From DASWNP01 sp036399175 (GTDB lineage: Bacteria; Acidobacteriota; Blastocatellia; Pyrinomonadales; Pyrinomonadaceae), in the NCBI GenBank assembly GCA_036399175.1, contig DASWNP010000021.1, positions 14,436-78,435 on the forward strand: 64,000 nt of DNA, given 5' to 3'. The notes below the pieces were generated by a model. It worked only from the letters and a program-made list of their open reading frames with translations. It had not been told where the DNA came from and searched no databases. Of the stretch, positions 60,110-64,000 are shown one piece after another. Made by a program: the position numbers and the translations under genes. Position 1 is the stretch's first letter. Each line of letters starts with the position of its first letter.

Positions 60110-60559
60110 CTACCAGCGCACATCGTAGCGGGCGAGGCCACAGCGCCAGGAGAGAGTTTTTGATTCGCCGAGGATGGGGATTGAGCCGTCGAGGAAAAGC
60201 GCGGCGTCGGGCGTGCGTCGGACGCGGTAGGTGCGGCCTTTGGGAGAGCCGACGGAGAGCGTGACGCAGTCGGGCGCGTGGGCGACGACCGTTGCGTCGC
60301 GCCAGTCTTTGCGGCAACGGAGAATGAGGTGTGCGCCGAGGGGAAGCGCGGCGAGCGTGAGTGGCGTCTGCTCAGTTGGGGAAGAAGATTCGTCGGTCGG
60401 GGAGAAGGATTCGACGGGCGCGGGAGAGTATTTGTCGGTCGGAGAAGATTCGGACGCGGAAGAAGATTCGGAGGCCGGAGAAGCGTCGAGGTCGCCGGAT
60501 GAAATGGCTGCTACAGGGGGCAGCGCGTCCGGCGACCTCTCGGGTGCGTTGGTGCTCAC
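60110..60559 (-). CDS. hypothetical protein downstream of the M50 peptidase gene
   Basis: About 149 residues from a GTG at 60557-60559; a long in-frame extension to 61282 is only the shadow of the M50 gene. An acidic Ser/Glu/Pro-rich segment (about 20-60, with repeated SSPT and SESS) precedes a compact domain (about 70-145; LGAHLILRCRKDWRDATVVA, VTLSVGSPKGRTYRVRRTPD). I cannot name a family; the hydrophobic pattern suggests a small beta barrel. It starts 15 bases after the M50 stop, so co-transcription is likely. Start is uncertain. Confidence 0.5.
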   Translation of the reverse strand: MSTNAPERSPDALPPVAAISSGDLDASPASESSSASESSPTDKYSPAPVESFSPTDESSSPTEQTPLTLAALPLGAHLILRCRKDWRDATVVAHAPDCVTLSVGSPKGRTYRVRRTPDAALFLDGSIPILGESKTLSWRCGLARYDVRW

Positions 60560-60573
60560 GTCGGGTGCGGTTT

Positions 60574-61359
60574 CTAAACTTCGAGCGGAGAATCCTCGAA
60601 GGGCAAATCCTGCTGGCTCGGGCTGCCCTTGCTGACGGCGTAGGCGCGCAGCGTCATCGAGAGAATCAGGAAGGCGAGGCCAATCCAGATGAGCGCCCAG
60701 AAGAAGGCGGGGATGCCCGTGGCGTTCGCCATGTTGACGGCGTCGGTCTGCACGCCGGGCGCAAACGGCGTCGAGAGAAAGAGCACGTTCTTCAGGTCGA
60801 AGATGGCGTTCAGGACGCACTGGACGGCGAGGAAGCTGACGAGAAACGCGGCGAGTCGCGGCGAAGAGTAGCGCGCCAGCGCGACGAGGCCGACGAAGAG
60901 CGCCCCGCCCGCGACGATTGTAAACGGGCTGAACATCGCGCCGTGCGCGAGCGGGCTGAAGAAGCCGTAGACGACCGTCAAAACCAGAATCAGAGCCGCC
61001 GAGCCGACGAGCACCATCCGCGCGGCGAACGCCCGACGAATCAGCAGCAGGAGCAGCGCGCCGAAAGACATCGCGCCCAGATAGCCCGCGCTCGAAACGA
61101 AGAGTTGCGAGAGCAGCCCGCCGTTCTGAGAGTAGACCTCGCCGCTTCCGTTCATCGAAACGCTCAGGCTGTGCACTTCGTTGCCCGTCAGCAGCGCGGC
61201 CAGCGCGTGTCCGCCTTCGTGTATAAACGTGACGAAGATTCTGAACGGGTAGGTCAGAATCTCTGCGAAGGGAATAAACCACAGCGCGACGGCGAGCGCC
61301 GTCGCCATCAGAAGCGTGCGAACCTGCGGGCGCGCATCACGAGCAATTTGTATCTTCAT
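60574..61359 (-). CDS. M50 family membrane metallopeptidase
   Basis: About 261 residues from the ATG at 61357-61359 (GGAG 9 bases upstream; a GTG at 61374 is an alternative). About seven hydrophobic segments are seen. The zinc motif HEGGHALAALL lies in FIHEGGHALAALLTGNEVHS (about residue 48), in a membrane helix as in M50/site-2 proteases of the short, YUP8-like branch. The second motif of classical S2P (NxxPxxxxDG) is not clear; FDLKNVLFLSTPFAP may be its place. Substrate unknown. Confidence 0.83.
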   Translation of the reverse strand: MKIQIARDARPQVRTLLMATALAVALWFIPFAEILTYPFRIFVTFIHEGGHALAALLTGNEVHSLSVSMNGSGEVYSQNGGLLSQLFVSSAGYLGAMSFGALLLLLIRRAFAARMVLVGSAALILVLTVVYGFFSPLAHGAMFSPFTIVAGGALFVGLVALARYSSPRLAAFLVSFLAVQCVLNAIFDLKNVLFLSTPFAPGVQTDAVNMANATGIPAFFWALIWIGLAFLILSMTLRAYAVSKGSPSQQDLPFEDSPLEV

Positions 61360-61433
61360 CCTTGAATTCTCCACTCCAAACGCTTTACTTCAACCTCTCC
61401 ATGCCTGATACGACATTCTACTGCGAAGAGTTC

Positions 61434-61551
61434 AAAAGACAAAAGTAAAAAGGCTGGCTGAAAGAAGGCAAAGGTAAATGGCGAGGGTGAAAATCAAACC
61501 GAAAGGCTTCGGCCTTACTTTGCCCTGTGCCTTTTTACCTTTGCCTTTTGT
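61434..61551. repeat. intergenic hairpin of AAAGGTA/AAAGGCA units
   Basis: AAAAGACAAAAGTAAAAAGG and AAGGCAAAGGTAAATGG (61434-61481) face GCCTTACTTTGCCCTGTGCC and TTTTTACCTTTGCCTTTTG (61511-61551). The central GAAAGGCTTCGGCCTT can itself pair. The right arm encodes the last codons and TAA stop of moaC. Confidence 0.85.
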
Positions 61552-62008
61552 ATTCGCCTGACTTGCCGCCGGTCTTGAGTTCGAGCCGAAGGTCGGTGAT
61601 GGTCATGCTCTTGTCGATGGCTTTGCACATGTCGTAGACGGTGAGGGCGGCGACGCTGGCGGCTGTGAGGGCTTCCATCTCGACGCCGGTTTGCGCGGCG
61701 GTCGAGGCTTCGGCTTCGATGTAGACGCCTGTGTCCTGAATTTCGGCGCGCACGTCGATGTGTGTGAGCGGGAGTGGATGGCAGAGGGGGATGAGTTCGG
61801 CGGTGCGCTTGGCGGCCATGATTCCGGCGATGCGCGCCGTCTCGATTGGGTCGCCCTTCGGCGTCCGGTGCGCCCGGACGGCTTCGAGGGTTTCCCTCGA
61901 CATCAAAACGCGCGCCGAGGCCACAGCCCTGCGCGCCGTCGAAGGCTTCGCGCTCGTATCGACCATCGAGACGCGCCCCTCTTCATCGACGTGTGTCAGC
62001 TTCTTCAT
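61535..62008 (-). CDS. moaC: cyclic pyranopterin monophosphate synthase
   Basis: The 157-residue enzyme shows all MoaC signatures: LTHVDEEGRVSMVDTSAKPS, ARIAGIMAAKRTAELIPLCH, PLPLTHIDVRAEI and GVEMEALTAASVAALTVYDM plus CKAIDKSM. It converts the MoaA product into cyclic pyranopterin in molybdopterin synthesis. It follows moeA by 21 bases. moaA, moaD, moaE and mogA are not in the window. Its final residues GEYKRQR are read from repeat DNA. Confidence 0.95.
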   Translation of the reverse strand: MKKLTHVDEEGRVSMVDTSAKPSTARRAVASARVLMSRETLEAVRAHRTPKGDPIETARIAGIMAAKRTAELIPLCHPLPLTHIDVRAEIQDTGVYIEAEASTAAQTGVEMEALTAASVAALTVYDMCKAIDKSMTITDLRLELKTGGKSGEYKRQR

Positions 62009-62029
62009 GCTACGGGGATTCTACAACGC

Positions 62030-63241
62030 TCAGCCGGGCAGGCGCACGACCGCGACGCGCGCGCCCGCTTCGAGCGCCCCGATGCCTTCGGGGACAATCA
62101 GGAGCGCGTCGGCGCGTGCGAAGGCGACGAAATCCGACGAGCCGCCCCACTTAAGCGGCACAGCCAGGAGATGCCCTTCTTCGTCCGTGCGAAGCTCTGC
62201 GGGCAGGTAGCTCATGCGCTCAATCGAGCCCTTCACTGCGCGCGAAAGCAGGGCGCGCTCTTCGCGCATCGGCGAATCCGCGCCGCAGCCCTGCATCGCT
62301 CTCAAGGCCGTGCGCGCGAACAGATTGAAAGTGACCGAGACGGAGACGGGATTGCCCGGCAGACCGAAGACGAGCGTTTGACCCAGACGCGCGAAGACCG
62401 TCGGCTTGCCCGGTCTGAGCCGCACGCGCTCGAAAAAAATCTCCGCGCCGAGCGCACGCAGAGCCGTCTTCGTGAAATCGTAGACGCCCATCGAAACGCC
62501 GCCCGAGAGAATCAAAGCGTCCGAGCGCGCCGCCGCTTCGGAAATCAAACGCTCTAACAGAACGGGCTCGTCGCCCGCAAGCGGCAGCCGCTCGACGCTC
62601 GCGCCCGCGAGCGAGGCGTAGGCCGATAGCGAATAGCTGTTCGAGTCGCGTATCTGGTCTCGCCCCGGCTGGTCTTCGACGCGGACAAGCTCCGTGCCCG
62701 TCGCCAGCACCGAGACGCGCGGACGCCGCACGACTTCGACCTGCGAGTAACCGAACGAAGCCAGAGCAGCCGTCATCGCCGCGTTTATCTGCGTGCCCGC
62801 GCCGAGCACGATTGAGCCGGCCTCGACCTCGCTCGCACGCTTGATGAAAAACTGCCCCGGCGCGGTCGGCTTCAGAATCTCTACGCCCTCGCCGCCCTCC
62901 GACTCGCGCGTCAGCTCCACCTGCTGAACGCTGTCTGCGCCCGAAGGCAGAGGCGCGCCCGTCATAATCCGCACGGCCTCGCCCGCGCGAAGACGCCCTC
63001 GCCAGCCCTCGCCCGCCGCCGCTTCGCCGACTATCGACAAACGCGCGGGCGCTTGACTGGTATCGCTTGAGCGCACGGCGTAGCCGTCCATCTGCGCGCG
63101 GTCGAAGGGCGGAAGGTCTGTGTCGGCGACGATACTTGCGGCCAAGATGCGCCCCAGCGCATCTTCGAGCGCGACGCGCTCAGACGCGAGCGACGCTGTC
63201 TCTCTGAGCACGATTCGGATGGCTTCGGCGACGGAAATCAT
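62030..63241 (-). CDS. moeA: molybdopterin molybdenumtransferase
   Basis: About 403 residues from the ATG at 63239-63241 (a start 11 codons upstream is possible). MoeA domains are seen in order: AIRIVLRETASLASERVALE, PPFDRAQMDGYAVRSSD (about 50), RIMTGAPLPSGADSVQQVE, then the MoCF-binding domain with LATGTELV, GRDQIRDSNSYSLSA, LILSGGVSMGVYDFTKTALR and FGLPGNPVSVSVTFNLF, and the C-terminal beta domain. It inserts molybdate into molybdopterin. It starts an operon with moaC, relevant to XdhC at 418. Confidence 0.95.
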   Translation of the reverse strand: MISVAEAIRIVLRETASLASERVALEDALGRILAASIVADTDLPPFDRAQMDGYAVRSSDTSQAPARLSIVGEAAAGEGWRGRLRAGEAVRIMTGAPLPSGADSVQQVELTRESEGGEGVEILKPTAPGQFFIKRASEVEAGSIVLGAGTQINAAMTAALASFGYSQVEVVRRPRVSVLATGTELVRVEDQPGRDQIRDSNSYSLSAYASLAGASVERLPLAGDEPVLLERLISEAAARSDALILSGGVSMGVYDFTKTALRALGAEIFFERVRLRPGKPTVFARLGQTLVFGLPGNPVSVSVTFNLFARTALRAMQGCGADSPMREERALLSRAVKGSIERMSYLPAELRTDEEGHLLAVPLKWGGSSDFVAFARADALLIVPEGIGALEAGARVAVVRLPG

Positions 63242-63324
63242 ACGTTCGGAACGAAAATCTGAGGGCGCAAACACGGAAGCGGCTGCCCCTCATTTTTCGA
63301 TGAGAGACAACCGCTTCGGTTTGA

Positions 63325-63406
<82 letters not shown>

Positions 63407-63469
63407 AAAACTTCAAAACTTAAACTAACGCGGCGGGCGTTGAAGCTTTCGGCATCTCATCGCTGATGG

Positions 63470-63542
63470 TAGGCACGGTGGGACTCGAACCCACAACCCC
63501 CGCCTTGTAAGGGCGGTCGTCTACCATTGACAGTACGTGCCT
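63470..63542 (-). tRNA. tRNA-Val (TAC)
   Basis: Acceptor arms AGGCACG/CGTGCCT, anticodon stem CCGCC/GGCGG with loop CTTACAA (anticodon TAC), T loop TTCGAGT and discriminator A. CCA is encoded at 63467-63469. It lies 66 bases from tRNA-Asp on the same strand, so the two are probably one transcript. Nothing else is seen in 63543-63785. Confidence 0.97.
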
Positions 63543-63785
63543 CTAGTGAAGATGCGCGAAACTCCGGCATCTCACCTTGATCTTGTTCTCGACGCGTGCC
63601 CTTAGGTCAGGCAGCCCCTTGAACTCCTTCGAACTCTTCTCACGCCCGCTTCAAAGACCGACGCTCCGTTTGAAAAACAGACCCTGACGTTTGTTGTTCC
63701 GAAGCGAGACCCATCCTAAAAGATGCCTGTCGGCAGTGTCAAGCAGAGCAGCCGTGCGTGAGGCGCGGCGTGCGCGCGTGTTCGT

Positions 63786-64000
63786 TTAGAATTGCGGCGG
63801 CGGGGGCGGCGGTTGGAGTAACGGGTCTCTGGAGTCGAGCGGGTTGGCGGACTTCCCGTAGAGGACGCGCCGGGCGAGCGTAAACGAACCGATGGCGGCG
63901 GCCAGCGATACGACATAAAAGAGCAGTGTGACGACCGCCGGCGGCTCCTCCGGCCACCCTAGAAATATCATGCCTATTCCGTAAACGACGCCGGCAGCGA
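63786..64000 (-). CDS. membrane protein, C-terminal part (cut by window edge)
   Basis: The frame runs off the right edge. About 71 residues are visible: a hydrophobic stretch AAGVVYGIGMIFLGW, a second helix AVVTLLFYVVSLAAAIGSFT, then a short basic segment and a Pro-rich ending LLQPPPPPPQF. An ATG at 63969-63971 falls inside the first helix, so translation most likely starts beyond 64000. No family recognised. Confidence 0.55.
   Translation of the reverse strand, partial: AAGVVYGIGMIFLGWPEEPPAVVTLLFYVVSLAAAIGSFTLARRVLYGKSANPLDSRDPLLQPPPPPPQF

Noticed and set aside
60560..61282. Upstream extension of the hypothetical frame that ends at 60110.
   Set aside because: It overlaps the M50 peptidase gene on the same strand in another frame and reads as Arg-rich shadow sequence; only the last 149 codons look coding.

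Overview
The window is high-G+C bacterial chromosome (roughly 60% by eye). The best taxonomic guess is an acidobacterium of the Blastocatellia type. Reasons are a secreted protein of the VWFA-related class common in Acidobacteria (34012-35823), several secreted proteases, a VIT/VWA protein, and the conserved rimP-nusA-infB-rbfA-nrnA run with acidic, disordered extensions. This is inference; no rRNA gene is present.

Layout. 1-4.3 kb: tail of a cut gene, a DUF962 membrane protein, XdhC, a frameshifted TMEM175-like channel, an MFS exporter and an unknown membrane protein. 4.6-8.1 kb: secreted VIT/VWA protein and a YCF48-like beta-propeller protein. 8.2-15.0 kb: two tandem pairs of M16 peptidases, each one catalytic plus one non-catalytic subunit; the first pair is exported, the second has no signal peptides and one partner carries an extra C-terminal domain. 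15.1-22.1 kb: RHH-like protein, subtilisin, GAF protein, S41 processing protease, duplicated DUF6766 protein, isochorismatase-like hydrolase, VOC protein. 22.3-30.5 kb is the accessory region: an operon (coiled-coil protein, SWIM-Rad52/DdrA-like annealase, unknown protein) divergent from an XRE regulator with a perfect palindrome on the operon promoter, then a low-G+C P-loop ATPase, two Uma2 proteins, a BrnT/BrnA pair with a nonsense codon in the toxin, an ImmA/IrrE-like protein and a stand-alone primase. 30.5-38.7 kb: SpoIIE-type phosphatase, PilT behind a structured leader, VWFA protein, zincin lipoprotein, FecR protein. 38.8-59.1 kb is almost entirely minus strand: FAD oxidoreductase, CPBP protease, TauE exporter, plsC, Nudix, folC, accD, a four-helix-bundle gene, nrnA, rbfA, infB, nusA, rimP, YqeY-like, an MBL hydrolase and uvrA. 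59.2-64 kb: DUF4926/DUF6883 pair (the latter with an internal stop), an M50 protease pair, moaC, moeA, tRNA-Asp, tRNA-Val and a cut membrane gene.

Two things stand out. First, a dispersed family of intergenic hairpins: each arm is built from locus-specific, mostly 7-base tandem units, several share a central AAAGCTTT-like core, and they repeatedly supply the stop codons of adjacent genes. One copy encloses a complete four-helix-bundle gene between two 31-base perfect inverted arms. Second, the XRE / annealase / ImmA-IrrE / primase neighbourhood looks like a repressor-peptidase-controlled DNA-repair module analogous in parts list to Deinococcus DdrO-IrrE-DdrA, though the link is inferred from parts and promoter architecture only.
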